64,000 nucleotides of DNA from CAVPDG01 sp963702535 (GTDB lineage Bacteria > Chloroflexota > Anaerolineae > Anaerolineales > UBA4823): the NCBI GenBank assembly GCA_963702535.1, contig CAVPDG010000004.1, positions 434,001 to 498,000 of the forward strand, written 5' to 3'. The notes under the pieces were generated by a model that was not told the DNA's origin, ran no database searches, and saw only the letters and a program-made list of their open reading frames with translations. Below are positions 20,579-28,968 of the stretch, in pieces (the first letter of the stretch is position 1; the number at the start of each line of letters is the position of its first letter). The translations under genes and the position numbers were made by a program.

Positions 20579-22228
20579 CGCAGCACCGTGTGCTCGCCCA
20601 GCGAGTCGCTGCGGGTTTCCACAATCGCTTCGCCGAACAATGGCTGGGTATACCCCAGGTAGCTGTGCAGGCGCTCGCTGGTGAAGGGCAGGAAGGGGGC
20701 GAAGAGCACCTTGAGCGAGTCGATGGCGCGCAGGGCGATGTAGATCGTGGTGGCAGCCGCTGTGCGGTCGCTCTTGATCTCGAACCAGGGGGCGGCAGTG
20801 TCCAGGTACTTGTTGACCTCCGTCGCCAGGCGCATGGCTTCGCTGAGCGCAGCCCGCAGGCGGGCGGCGTTGAGCTGCTCGCCCACCGAGGCGAAGCCGG
20901 CTTCAACCGTCGCCAGGATCTCACGGTCGCGCGGGCGCAGCTCGTAGGGCGTGGGCACCACGCCCTCCCAATTGCGGTAAGCAAAAGAAAGCACGCGGTT
21001 CGCCAGGTTGCCCCAGGTGGCCACCAGCTCGTTGTTGTTGCGGTTGTAGAAATCCTGCCAGTCCCAATCGGTGTCGCGGCTCTCGGGCATGTTGGCGGTC
21101 AGGTAGTAGCGCAGCGGGTCGGGATCGTAGCGCGAGAGGAAATCCAGCCCCCAGATCGCCCAGTTGCGGCTGCCGGAGATCTTCTGCCCCTCCAGGTTGA
21201 GGAACTCGTTGGCGGGCACGTCGTAGGGCAGGACGAGCTGGCTGCCCTCGGCGCCCTCGAAGAGCTTGCCGAAAGCCTCGCCGGCGCCGATGAGCTGAGC
21301 GGGCCAGATGACGGCGTGGAAGGGGATGTTATCCTTGCCGATGAAGTAGTAGGAGCGCGCATCTGGGTTGGTCCACCAATCGTGCCAGGCATTCAGGCTT
21401 GCCGTTGATCTGCGCCCACTCGATGGCGGCGGAGAGGTAGCCGATGACCGCCTCGAACCACACGTACAGGCACTTGCCCTCCCAGCCCTCGCACCGGGAC
21501 GGGGATGCCCCAATCCAGGTCGCGGGTGATGGCGCGCCCGTGCAGCTCGTTCGGCCAGGATCTGCCCTAAGGACTGGCGCAGCACGTTGGGGCGCCAGGT
21601 AGCCCTCGCGCTGGCGCAGGAACTCGACGATGGCGGGCTGCAGCTTGCCCAGGTCCAGGTAGAAGTGCTCGGTCTCGCGCAGCTCGGGGGTCGAGCCGTC
21701 GATCTTGGAGCGCGGGTCGATGATCTGGGCGGCGTCCAGCAGGTTGCCGCACTGGTCGCACTGGTCGCCGCGGGCGTTGGCGTAGCCGCACAGGTAGCAG
21801 GTGCCCTCCACGTAGCGGTCGGGCAGGAAGCGCCCCTGGGTGGGGGCGTACCACTGCTTCTCGCGCTGGGTGTACAGGTAGCCGTTCTGCTGGAGGGCCA
21901 GGAAGATGGCCTGCGAGACCTTGAAGTGGTTCTCGGTGTGCGTGCTGGTGAACAGGTCGTAGTTCAAGCCCAGCTTCTGGAAGAGCTCGATGAAGCGGCT
22001 GTGGTATTTCTGGTAGACGAGCAGGGGCGTGCTCTCTTCGGCGTCGGCGCGCACGGTGACCGGCGTGCCGTGGGCGTCGGAGCCGGAGACCATGATCACC
22101 CGGTTGCCGGACAGGCGCTGGTAGCGGGCAAAGATATCCGCCGGCAGGTAAGAGCCGGTGATGTTGCCCACGTGGATTTCGGAGTTGGCGTAGGGCCAGG
22201 CGACGGCGACCAGGATGTTCTTGGACAT
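20443..22228 (-). CDS. metG: Methionyl-tRNA synthetase, multiply frameshifted
   Basis: Charges tRNA-Met; about 595 residues with no C-terminal tRNA-binding domain. The N-terminus has the class I HIGH region as PYANSEIHVGNITGSY, and a zinc knuckle (CYLCGYANARGDQCDQCG) is present. The KMSKS position reads KISGS (in EGQKISGSRNW), which is atypical. Between about 21390 and 21600 the frame changes about four times. Pieced together it reads NVLRQSLGQILAE, ELHGRAITRDLDWGIPV, CEGWEGKCLYVWFEAVIGYL, WHDWWTNPDARSYYFIGKD. With all segments recognisable this is an error-rich stretch and not a decayed gene. Expression is probably set by the T-box upstream. Confidence 0.92.
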
Positions 22229-22281
22229 GGCACACTTCCTCGTTCAGGTTTCGTTTCTTGCCCGGTTAATGCCGGCAAGAC

Positions 22282-22450
22282 AAAAAAAGGCTGCCCGGGA
22301 TTGGACAGCCTGAGGTTACCACCCAGAGGCGGGGATCAAGCCTCGACCCCGCAGGCTGCCCGGAGAGGGGCAGGCATGACCATGGTGCGGATCATCATAG
22401 AGGAGAAAAGGCTGCGGGTGGGCATGATCTCGTTCTCAGGCTTGCGATTG
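22282..22450 (-). promoter_or_regulatory. T-box leader of metG with terminator
   Basis: On the minus strand, upstream of metG, GGGTGGTAACCTC (reverse complement of about 22312-22325) resembles the T-box core GGGTGGNACCGCG. It is followed by a terminator stem AGGCTG / CAGCCT (22288-22293 with 22306-22311) and a run of seven T (22282-22288). The bulge UGGU would pair with an ACCA tRNA end, fitting an A73 tRNA such as tRNA-Met. Several ATG triplets lie in the stem I region. The core has one base more than expected, perhaps another indel. Confidence 0.7.
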
Positions 22451-22560
22451 GGGTAAGTCTAAACGGGGGAGGGGGATTTGTCAAGGAGGGGGGAAAAGAA
22501 ACGAAAAAGCGGTGTCCAGGAATATCCCAGCCGAGGCGGGTACGTTCACAAGGGAAGTTA
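22451..22560. other. Intergenic region without recognisable genes
   Basis: Nothing convincing is seen here. Together with 22594-22762 it separates the metG leader from the DUF3592 gene; the only structure is the repeat at 22561-22593. Confidence 0.5.
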
Positions 22561-22593
22561 CCGTCCACGAATGAACAGCCACGAATGCACGAA
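22561..22593 (+). repeat. CACGAATG-type dispersed repeat, copy 1
   Basis: Contains CCGTCCACGAATGAACAGCC followed by ACGAATGCACGAA. The same words recur at 24058-24106. Confidence 0.75.
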
Positions 22594-22762
22594 GGGGGGC
22601 ATGGCTTGTGCTCGGTGTCTCGGGTCACGATTGCAGGATAGGTTAAGGGCTAAAAGCGCATATTCTTACAGGGGATCATTTAAGGGCTGGCAGTCGCCGC
22701 GCCACGCGGGAGCTTACAGGACTGTGATTGGAGAATTCGATGACATCCGGTAAGATAGGAGC

Positions 22763-24073
22763 ATGGATAGCATCGCCGTGCTCATCATCGCCGGATTTGT
22801 GTTGCTGTTCGGCGGGGTATTCGTGTACACCATGCGCAGCAGCGCAAAGGGGCGCGCCCGCAAAGCAGCAGGCGGCTCAGGCAGCCGGCTTCAAGTCCCT
22901 GCCCAGCCCCCCGGCGGAAATCAGCGCCCGGATATTCGATCTCTACGCTCGACCGGGGCGCACGCGCTTCCGGCTGCAAAACGTCTCGCAGAAGAGCTTC
23001 CCGGACGGGGAGATGTTCCTGTTCGACCTGGAAGAGACCTCCGGGGAGGATACCACCCGCTTGCAACGCAAGATGTGCTCTTCGTCTCCCGGAATTTGCG
23101 CTTGCCGCGTTTCTCGCTGATCTCCAAGCTGGAGGAGGGCGGCAAGTTGGGCAAGGCAGCCAACCGTGTGCTGCAATGGGCGGCAGACAGGCAGGGTCTA
23201 CCGGTCGAGCCGCTCGGTCACGAGGAGTTCGACCGGCGTTACTGGGTATCCGCGCCCGACCTTGAAGCCATGCGCGGCTTTCTGCTGCCCGACCGGGTGG
23301 AGCAGCTGGCAAGCACTCGGTACTACGCCCTGGAGGCGGGGGGCGATGCCTTTGCCTTCTCCCACAGGCAGGTCCCCAAGTTGGAATGGGCAAATGCCAG
23401 CCCCGGCGTCCCGGAGCTCAATGAGAAAATCCGGGGCGGGATGCAGCTTTTTAACTGGCTGGCTTCGAGCGATGAGGGCTCCCCAGACCGTTCCCCACCC
23501 ACTGAACTCTCCGGCGAATGGCAGGTGCAAGCGGAGGACGAATGGGTCAAACCTGCGCCAGGCGCCAAAGTCCCGCGCTTCGCAGCGATGGTGCAGAGCA
23601 TCGGATGCATGCTGCCCTTTGGGGTGATCTGGACGCTTTTCTCGGCAACCTTCCTGGTGGTGGGCATGGCTAGCTACTCCAACGAACGGCGGGCATACGA
23701 CCTGCTCAAGCGGGAGGGGGTGCGCTCCATTGCAACGGTGACCGAGTACTATACCATTCGGGACGATGAGGACGGCACCACTTACTACGCAGGTTACACG
23801 TATCACGCGCCGGTCTCGGGAGCGGTTACGCAGCTCTCGAGCACGGAAAGAGTCTCGAGGGATTTTTATGACGGGCTGGAAAAAGGGATGGGGATTGAAA
23901 TCCGCTATGCGGAATCGCAGCCTGAAATCTCGCGCATCGAGGCAGGCTTCAGCCCGCCGGGTCTGATGCTGCCGGTTTGTTTTGGCGGCATGGGCTCGGT
24001 GTTCACCCTGATCGGCTTGGGATTGATCGGCGGGGCGTTGAGATCCACCTGGCAAAACCGTCCACGAATGTGA
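22763..24073 (+). CDS. DUF3592-like membrane protein, doubly frameshifted
   Basis: About 436 residues. An N-terminal membrane helix (SIAVLIIAGFVLLFGGVFVYTM) is followed by a large soluble region and a helix near residues 288-310. A DUF3592-like beta domain (SIATVTEYYTIRDDEDGTTYYAGYTYHAP) and a last helix near the C-terminus complete it. Two compensating frameshifts lie near 22855-22865 and 23065-23075. Between them the coding frame is QQAAQAAGFKSLPSPP... to ...LFDLEETSGEDTTRLQRK. The last residues (NRPRM) are encoded by the adjacent repeat element, so the original C-terminus may have been changed by it. Function unknown. Confidence 0.7.
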   Translation: MDSIAVLIIAGFVLLFGGVFVYTMRSSAKGRARKAAGGSGSRLQVPAQPPGGNQRPDIRSLRSTGAHALPAAKRLAEELPGRGDVPVRPGRDLRGGYHPLATQDVLFVSRNLRLPRFSLISKLEEGGKLGKAANRVLQWAADRQGLPVEPLGHEEFDRRYWVSAPDLEAMRGFLLPDRVEQLASTRYYALEAGGDAFAFSHRQVPKLEWANASPGVPELNEKIRGGMQLFNWLASSDEGSPDRSPPTELSGEWQVQAEDEWVKPAPGAKVPRFAAMVQSIGCMLPFGVIWTLFSATFLVVGMASYSNERRAYDLLKREGVRSIATVTEYYTIRDDEDGTTYYAGYTYHAPVSGAVTQLSSTERVSRDFYDGLEKGMGIEIRYAESQPEISRIEAGFSPPGLMLPVCFGGMGSVFTLIGLGLIGGALRSTWQNRPRM

Positions 24074-24175
24074 AGCCACGAATGAACAGCCACGAATGCA
24101 CGAATGGGCGCCGTACGCGGTGAATTCGTGTATTCGTGTGAAATTCGTGAATGGTTTTGCCTATCCCTTCGTGGA
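24058..24175. repeat. Inverted-repeat element made of CACGAAT words (copy 2)
   Basis: The left arm (24058-24106) repeats CCACGAATG-type words three to four times. The right arm (24122-24175) has their complement (GAATTCGTGTATTCGTGTG, AATTCGTGAATGG, CTTCGTGGATG). The whole could fold into a long imperfect hairpin. It lies between the DUF3592 gene and the sigma factor gene, whose 3' ends converge here. Confidence 0.7.
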
Positions 24176-24235
24176 TGTTCTGGATCCCGCATACGTGTAT
24201 TGCTGCTCTGTAATCGTGGTTGGTTACCTGGGCTT

Positions 24236-25414
24236 TCACAAGTACTCGCGTAACTGCCGCGCTCTAAACGGGTGGCGCAGGCGGCGCAGGGCTTTGCCCT
24301 CGATCTGGCGGATGCGCTCGCGGGTGAGGCCGAACTTGGCGCCCACTTCTTCCAGGGTGTAGGGGTGGTTGTCGTCCAGTCCGAAGCGCAGGCGCAAGAT
24401 GCGCGCTTCGCGCGGCGAGAGGGTGGCGAGCACGGCGTCGACGCGCTCGCGCAGCATATTCTGGTAGACGGACTGCATGGGGGAGGGGGAGATCTCGTCC
24501 TCGACGAACATGCCCAGCTCGGAGTCTTCGTCGTCAGAGACCGGCGTCTCCAGCGAGAGCGGCGGGCGCGAGACATCCAACATCCACTGCACCTTTTCGG
24601 GGAGCATATCCAGCTCGGTAGCCAGCTCGACCACGGTGGGTGGGCGCCCCAAGCCCTGCTCCAGCTCGTGCGAGGCGCGCTGCATCAGGCGCAGGCGGTC
24701 GGTCATGTGCACCGGCAGGCGGATGGTGCGCCCCTGGTCGGCGATGGCGCGCGTGATGGTCTGGCGGATCCACCAGGTGGCGTAGGTGGAAAAGCGGAAG
24801 CCGCGCTGGTACTCGTACTTCTCCACGGCTTTCATCAAGCCCAGGTTTCCCTCCTGGATCAGGTCGAGGAAGGGCACGCCGTGCCCCACGTAGCGCTTGG
24901 CGACGCTGACCACCAGGCGGGTGTTGGCTTTGATGATGTGGTCGCGCGCCAGCCGCCCGTCTTCGATGAGCGCTTCTAGCTCGGCGCGCCGGGCGGAGGA
25001 ATTGCGCGGGGGCAGGCTTGCCAGCTCCAGGCGGGCTTCCTTGCCGCGCTCGATGCGCTTCGCCAGGCTGATCTCCTCATCTACCTTGAGCAGTGGGACG
25101 CGCGACATCTCCTTGAGGTAGATCTCCACCGTGTCTTCGATGGGCACGTGCTCCAGGCTGTTGGCGGGATCGTCGTCGGTGAAGCTCGCCTCGCCAGGGG
25201 AGACGCGCTCGGCGGCGGCGCCCTCCGGCTCGAGGATATCCACGCCGCGGCGGCGCAATTGGGCAAGCAGGTTTCCCGTTGTGTCCAGCATAGGCTCCCC
25301 CTGGGGTGTTGCTTCTAAAATGTCTTCTGCGGTAAGATAACCCTGTAAATCGGCTTTCTCGAGCAAGTCCTGGAACATATCGGCCTGAGTGCGTTGGTAG
25401 CTGAGAAGTGTCAT
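24236..25414 (-). CDS. rpoD: Primary RNA polymerase sigma factor (sigma-70 family, RpoD/SigA)
   Basis: A 392-residue group 1 or 2 sigma factor. Region 1.2 (DTVEIYLKEMSRVPLLKVDEE) and region 2 with the -10 recognition helix (FSTYATWWIRQTITRAIADQ) are present. Region 3 (IRLPVHMTDRLRLMQRA) and region 4 with the -35 helix-turn-helix (YTLEEVGAKFGLTRERIRQIE) follow. Conserved residues are complete, so it should read TTGACA/TATAAT promoters like those in this window. An N-terminal 1.1-like stretch is present. SD AGGAAGGA precedes the ATG. It follows the DUF177 gene by 47 bp and is probably transcribed with it. Confidence 0.95.
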   Translation of the reverse strand: MTLLSYQRTQADMFQDLLEKADLQGYLTAEDILEATPQGEPMLDTTGNLLAQLRRRGVDILEPEGAAAERVSPGEASFTDDDPANSLEHVPIEDTVEIYLKEMSRVPLLKVDEEISLAKRIERGKEARLELASLPPRNSSARRAELEALIEDGRLARDHIIKANTRLVVSVAKRYVGHGVPFLDLIQEGNLGLMKAVEKYEYQRGFRFSTYATWWIRQTITRAIADQGRTIRLPVHMTDRLRLMQRASHELEQGLGRPPTVVELATELDMLPEKVQWMLDVSRPPLSLETPVSDDEDSELGMFVEDEISPSPMQSVYQNMLRERVDAVLATLSPREARILRLRFGLDDNHPYTLEEVGAKFGLTRERIRQIEGKALRRLRHPFRARQLREYL

Positions 25415-25461
25415 GACCGTCCTTCCTGCTGGAGAAGCGTGTGGCTGGATGTTTGCTCGAT

Positions 25462-25965
25462 CTATTCTTCCTGGTCCGGGGATGCGGCGCTCTCCGGATT
25501 TGCGGAGCTATGCGGGCAAGCGACCTCGTTCAGGTTCTCGCCGCAGATGGGGCAGAGCCCTTTGCAATCGGCGCGGCACACCGGGCTGATGGGCATGGCG
25601 AGCAGCATGTACTCGCGCACCAGCGGCGTCAGGTTGATGTAGCCGCTCTCCGGCAGCAGCAAGCCAGATTCGGTGATCGATGCGCGGTTGAAGGCGTACA
25701 CTTCGGTGAAGTCGGTGTTGAGCTGCTGCGACATGGCGCTCAGGCAGCGCGCACACTCCACCGGGGTGGCGGCATGCAGGTCCACCTGTACCAGCAGTCC
25801 CTGGGCGGTGCGGGTGATGCGCGCCGAGCCATGCAGGTCTTGGAGTGAAAATTCAGGATCGAGGTGGACTTCTGGCGATTCAAAAAGAAAATCCCGGCTG
25901 TAGCCAACGCCTTGACCGAGGAGGAAACCTACATTCAGCCGGAAGATGTTTTCGGAAGGATGCAC
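25462..25965 (-). CDS. DUF177 (YceD-like) protein with zinc ribbon
   Basis: About 167 residues. The YceD/DUF177 fold starts at FRLNVGFLLGQGVGYSRDFLFE. It has a CARCLS pair and the C-terminal cluster CRADCKGLCPICGENLN, likely a zinc site. In many bacteria this gene precedes rpmF and takes part in 23S rRNA/ribosome maturation; here it precedes the sigma factor gene. The open frame extends to a TTG at 26034, but that TTG is the -35 box of a consensus promoter. The start is therefore the GTG at 25965, with AAGG a few bases upstream. The acidic C-terminus is ordinary. Confidence 0.85.
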   Translation of the reverse strand: MHPSENIFRLNVGFLLGQGVGYSRDFLFESPEVHLDPEFSLQDLHGSARITRTAQGLLVQVDLHAATPVECARCLSAMSQQLNTDFTEVYAFNRASITESGLLLPESGYINLTPLVREYMLLAMPISPVCRADCKGLCPICGENLNEVACPHSSANPESAASPDQEE

Positions 25966-26005
25966 TACGGCGATGCCTTGATGCGAGCCTTGAATTTCAA
26001 ATAAG

Positions 26006-26034
26006 ATTATAGCACAGGAAAAATCCGTAGTCAA
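26006..26034 (-). promoter_or_regulatory. Consensus sigma-70 promoter for DUF177-rpoD
   Basis: Minus strand TTGACT (26029-26034), a 17-nt spacer and TATAAT (26006-26011), followed by about 35 nt of leader before the GTG at 25965. It is the best promoter in the window. Confidence 0.88.
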
Positions 26035-26141
26035 GTTATTCTAAATATTATGTATAATATTGGGAATTATGAAATATAAATTGAATTGCCAGGGCGCGCG
26101 TTTGAATTACTAAAGATATTCCGAGAAGCGTGGAGGCGGAT

Positions 26142-26747
26142 GTGACTAAGCTCCTACTTGCCAGCAGCAACCGGGGAAAGCTGCGCGAGATGCAGGCATT
26201 ATTGGGTGGGCTCGACCTGGAGTTTGTGCTGCTCGACCAGGCCGGGATTCAAGGCGTTGTGGCGGAGACCGGGGCGACCTACGCCGAGAACGCTGCCCTC
26301 AAAGCACAGGCTTACGCCCGGCAAGCGGATCTTTTAGCCATTGCCGACAACTCGGGGCTGGAAGTGGATGCGCTGGGGGGGCTGCCGGGCATCCACTCGG
26401 CGCGCTTCGCGGATAAGCCCGGCGCCAGCGACGCCGACCGGCGGGCGACCCTGCTCCAGCGCCTGCAAGGCGTTCCACAGCCCTGGACGGCGCACTTCCA
26501 CTGCACGGTGGCGATCGCCACCCCGCAGGGCGAGCTGTACCTGGCGGACGGCGACTGTTACGGTGAGGTGATCCCCGAGGAGAGGGGCAGCAACGGCTTT
26601 GGCTACGATCCGATCTTCTGGATGCCCGAGAAGCGCTGCACGATGGCGGAGCTGGCGGAGGACGAGAAAAACCAGGTCAGCCACCGCGCCCGGGCGGTGG
26701 CAAAGGCGCGCCCGATATTGACAAAACTGATAAGCCGGGAGGGGTGA
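26142..26747 (+). CDS. rdgB: XTP/dITP diphosphatase (RdgB/HAM1 family)
   Basis: House-cleaning pyrophosphatase that removes dITP, XTP and dUTP-like nucleotides. About 201 residues with the family motifs LLLASSNRGKLREM, ETGATYAENAALKA, IADNSGLEVDALGG, GFGYDPIF and EKNQVSHRARA. A frame start at 26130 exists, but the GTG at 26142 is preferred. It has GGAGG at 26132-26136 with a five-base gap and gives the typical N-terminus VTKLLLASSN. The upstream spacer is very AT-rich and holds a TATAAT at about 26053, a likely -10 box. The frame is intact. Confidence 0.95.
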   Translation: MTKLLLASSNRGKLREMQALLGGLDLEFVLLDQAGIQGVVAETGATYAENAALKAQAYARQADLLAIADNSGLEVDALGGLPGIHSARFADKPGASDADRRATLLQRLQGVPQPWTAHFHCTVAIATPQGELYLADGDCYGEVIPEERGSNGFGYDPIFWMPEKRCTMAELAEDEKNQVSHRARAVAKARPILTKLISREG

Positions 26748-26772
26748 GGCGTGCAGGTGTCCCGTTTTCGGG

Positions 26773-26778
26773 TATGAT
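26773..26778 (+). promoter_or_regulatory. -10 box for a leaderless kinase mRNA
   Basis: TATGAT at 26773-26778, six bases, then ATG at 26785; no Shine-Dalgarno site. Confidence 0.45.
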
Positions 26779-26784
26779 ACCCGC

Positions 26785-28968
26785 ATGCGCTACCCTGCAT
26801 CGCCCAACCTGCTGGATTGGGTCTCTTCATCGCTGCGCTGGCTCATCCTCTTCGGTCTGACAATCTCGCTGGCAACCGGCGGGGGCCTCTCGCTGCAGGC
26901 GGAGATCACCTTGCTGCTTGCGGCTGCCTGGAGCCTTTGCCTGACCGTCCTGGCGGTTTTGGGCAGGCGCTTTCCCGGGCAGCGCGCTGTCACCGTGGGC
27001 GTGGATGCGCTGCTGGCGGCGCTGCTCTTCTACTTCTGCGGGTGGACCTCCGGCTGGGTGGGCTTGCTGCCGGTGGCTTCGGCAGCCATGTACTTCCAGT
27101 GGCGCGGCGGGGCGATCGCCGCCCTGGCGTTCACCCTCGTGCAGGCAGCCCTGGCGATAGTGGAGAGCCCGGCAGCTGCGGTTGCCCTGGGGCTGGCGCC
27201 GCTGGGGGTCTTCTACCTGCTGTTCGGGCTGTTGCTGGGCTATCTCAGCGGGCAGATGCGGGGTTTCTTGACGAAGGCGCAGGAGGAAGCGCTGGCATCC
27301 CGCCGGGAGGTGACGCGCCTCGAACGCGAGCGCATCCGCTCGCTCTACAAGCTCATCTCCGCCCTGGGGGCGACACTGAACTACCAGCGCGTGCTGGATA
27401 CCGCTATGGACATCGGCTACAGCACGCTGGCGATCGCCGATGGCGGCAGCGAGCACATGGTCAGCGCGGTGCTGCTCTACAGCCAGGACGAGAACAAAAT
27501 CACGGAGCTGAAAGTTGGCTCGGCGCGACGCTTCACCGCAGCCGACATGCGCATCTCCCTGCCGGGGAAGGATGGGCTGATCGGGCGCAGCATCGACCAG
27601 GGGGAGGCGCAGACGGGCAAGGGGCTGGCGAAGGACGCTGAGCTGAGCCGCATCGTGGCGCTGCGCACCTGCCGCTCGGGATACTGCATCCCGCTGCGCA
27701 CCGGGCTGGACACCTACGGCGTGCTGCTGTTTGCCCACCCGGACGAGGAGTTCTTCACCCCTGAGCGGCGCGAGATCCTGGATATCATCGGCGGGCAGGC
27801 GGTCATCGCCCTGCAGAACGCCCGCCTGTACCGCGACCTGGAGCAGGAGAAGGAGCGCATCACCGAGATCCAGGAGGAAGCGCGCAAGAAGCTGGCGCGT
27901 GACCTGCACGACGGTCCCACGCAATCGGTGGCGGCGCTGGCGATGCGCGTCAACTTCGCCCGCCGGCTGATGGAGAAGGATCCCAAAGCCGCCGCGGACG
28001 AGCTGTACAAAGTGGAGGAGTTGGCGCGGCGCACGACCAAGGAGATCCGCCACATGCTCTTCACCCTGCGCCCGCTGGTGCTCGAATCGCAAGGGCTGGC
28101 GGCGGCGCTGGAATCCATGGCGGAGAAGATGAAGGATACCTACGACCAGACGGTGATCATCGATGCCGACGCCGATACGGTATCCCAGCTCGAGGTGAGC
28201 AAGCAGGGGGTGATCTTCTACATCGCTGAAGAGGCGGTCAACAATGCCCGTAAGCACGCCCAGGCTGCGCATGTGTGGGTGCGGCTGAGCTGGGCTGGCG
28301 AGGACCTGGCACTGCTGGAGATTGAGGATGACGGGGTGGGTTTCGACGTCGCCGCGGTGGGCGAGAACTACGATAACCGCGGCAGCCTGGGCATGGTGAA
28401 CATGCGCGAGCGAGCGGAGCTGGTGAACGGCTTCCTGAATATCGAGACTCAGGCAGGGCGCGGTACGCATATCACGCTACTCATCCCGCTGACCGAGGAC
28501 GCCGCCGACCGGGTGCGCCGGCGGGAGGTGAGTGGAGTGCTTTCCGTACAAGGTGATCGAAGGGCGCCCGCCACCGCCCATCCGCCTGCGCCTGGCATTC
28601 ATTTTCCTGGGAATATTCATCTTGTTGTGGCTGCCGGTGGAGGAAAGCTCCCTGGCGCTGGTGTTCCTGATCTCCGCCTGCGCTTGCAGCCTGGGATTGC
28701 TGGTGTTCGCAGTGCAGCAGCCCTCAGCCAACGGAGCGAGCCAGCGCTGGCGTTACCTCCTGGCGGGTTTGCTGGCTGGCGTAGGGGTGAGCGTCCTGGC
28801 GTTGGCGTTGATGGCGGTGAAGACCGGTGTGCACGGTCATGGCATACCGGACTATTCGCCGGCGCAGGTCAGCTTATTATTGCGCCTGGCGCCGCTGTGG
28901 ATGGGCTTGGGATTGGTTGCCGGGGCGTTCCTCGCCTGGCGGCGCAGGTAGTGGAGCTCGATCCGTGA
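26785..28968 (+). CDS. NarL-type sensor histidine kinase with membrane and GAF domains
   Basis: The N-terminus has five or so membrane helices (residues 15-155). A coiled linker, a GAF domain (about 190-350) and a HisKA_3 domain follow, with the phosphorylated His375 in LARDLHDGPTQS. The HATPase has EEAVNNARKHAQA and EDDGVGFDV...GSLGMVNMRERAEL. Such kinases work with LuxR-type regulators; none is adjacent, though one lies at 32.9 kb. The kinase homology ends near residue 575 (HITLLIPLTED). The open frame runs on to 28968, but the part past about 28531 is Pro/Gly-rich shadow of a membrane protein gene in another frame. A TGA at 28529-28531, one frame away, is probably the real end. Confidence 0.88.
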   Translation: MRYPASPNLLDWVSSSLRWLILFGLTISLATGGGLSLQAEITLLLAAAWSLCLTVLAVLGRRFPGQRAVTVGVDALLAALLFYFCGWTSGWVGLLPVASAAMYFQWRGGAIAALAFTLVQAALAIVESPAAAVALGLAPLGVFYLLFGLLLGYLSGQMRGFLTKAQEEALASRREVTRLERERIRSLYKLISALGATLNYQRVLDTAMDIGYSTLAIADGGSEHMVSAVLLYSQDENKITELKVGSARRFTAADMRISLPGKDGLIGRSIDQGEAQTGKGLAKDAELSRIVALRTCRSGYCIPLRTGLDTYGVLLFAHPDEEFFTPERREILDIIGGQAVIALQNARLYRDLEQEKERITEIQEEARKKLARDLHDGPTQSVAALAMRVNFARRLMEKDPKAAADELYKVEELARRTTKEIRHMLFTLRPLVLESQGLAAALESMAEKMKDTYDQTVIIDADADTVSQLEVSKQGVIFYIAEEAVNNARKHAQAAHVWVRLSWAGEDLALLEIEDDGVGFDVAAVGENYDNRGSLGMVNMRERAELVNGFLNIETQAGRGTHITLLIPLTEDAADRVRRREVSGVLSVQGDRRAPATAHPPAPGIHFPGNIHLVVAAGGGKLPGAGVPDLRLRLQPGIAGVRSAAALSQRSEPALALPPGGFAGWRRGERPGVGVDGGEDRCARSWHTGLFAGAGQLIIAPGAAVDGLGIGCRGVPRLAAQVVELDP
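28532..28951 (+). CDS. Small integral membrane protein
   Basis: 139 residues with about four hydrophobic helices (LRLAFIFLGIFILLWLPV, LALVFLISACACSLGLLVFA, YLLAGLLAGVGVSVLALAL, LLLRLAPLWMGLGLVAGAFL). It starts at a GTG near a GGAGGTGA site; a second GTG at 28553 is possible. It lies between the kinase and the hydrolase on the same strand with almost no spacing, so they probably form an operon. No family is recognised. It overlaps the formal end of the kinase frame, which is probably an artefact of an indel. Confidence 0.6.
   Translation: MECFPYKVIEGRPPPPIRLRLAFIFLGIFILLWLPVEESSLALVFLISACACSLGLLVFAVQQPSANGASQRWRYLLAGLLAGVGVSVLALALMAVKTGVHGHGIPDYSPAQVSLLLRLAPLWMGLGLVAGAFLAWRRR

Noticed and set aside
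26827..28470. 547-codon minus-strand frame opposite the NarL-type kinase
   Set aside because: Long antisense frames are common in high-GC coding DNA. The plus strand has a complete kinase with all motifs.
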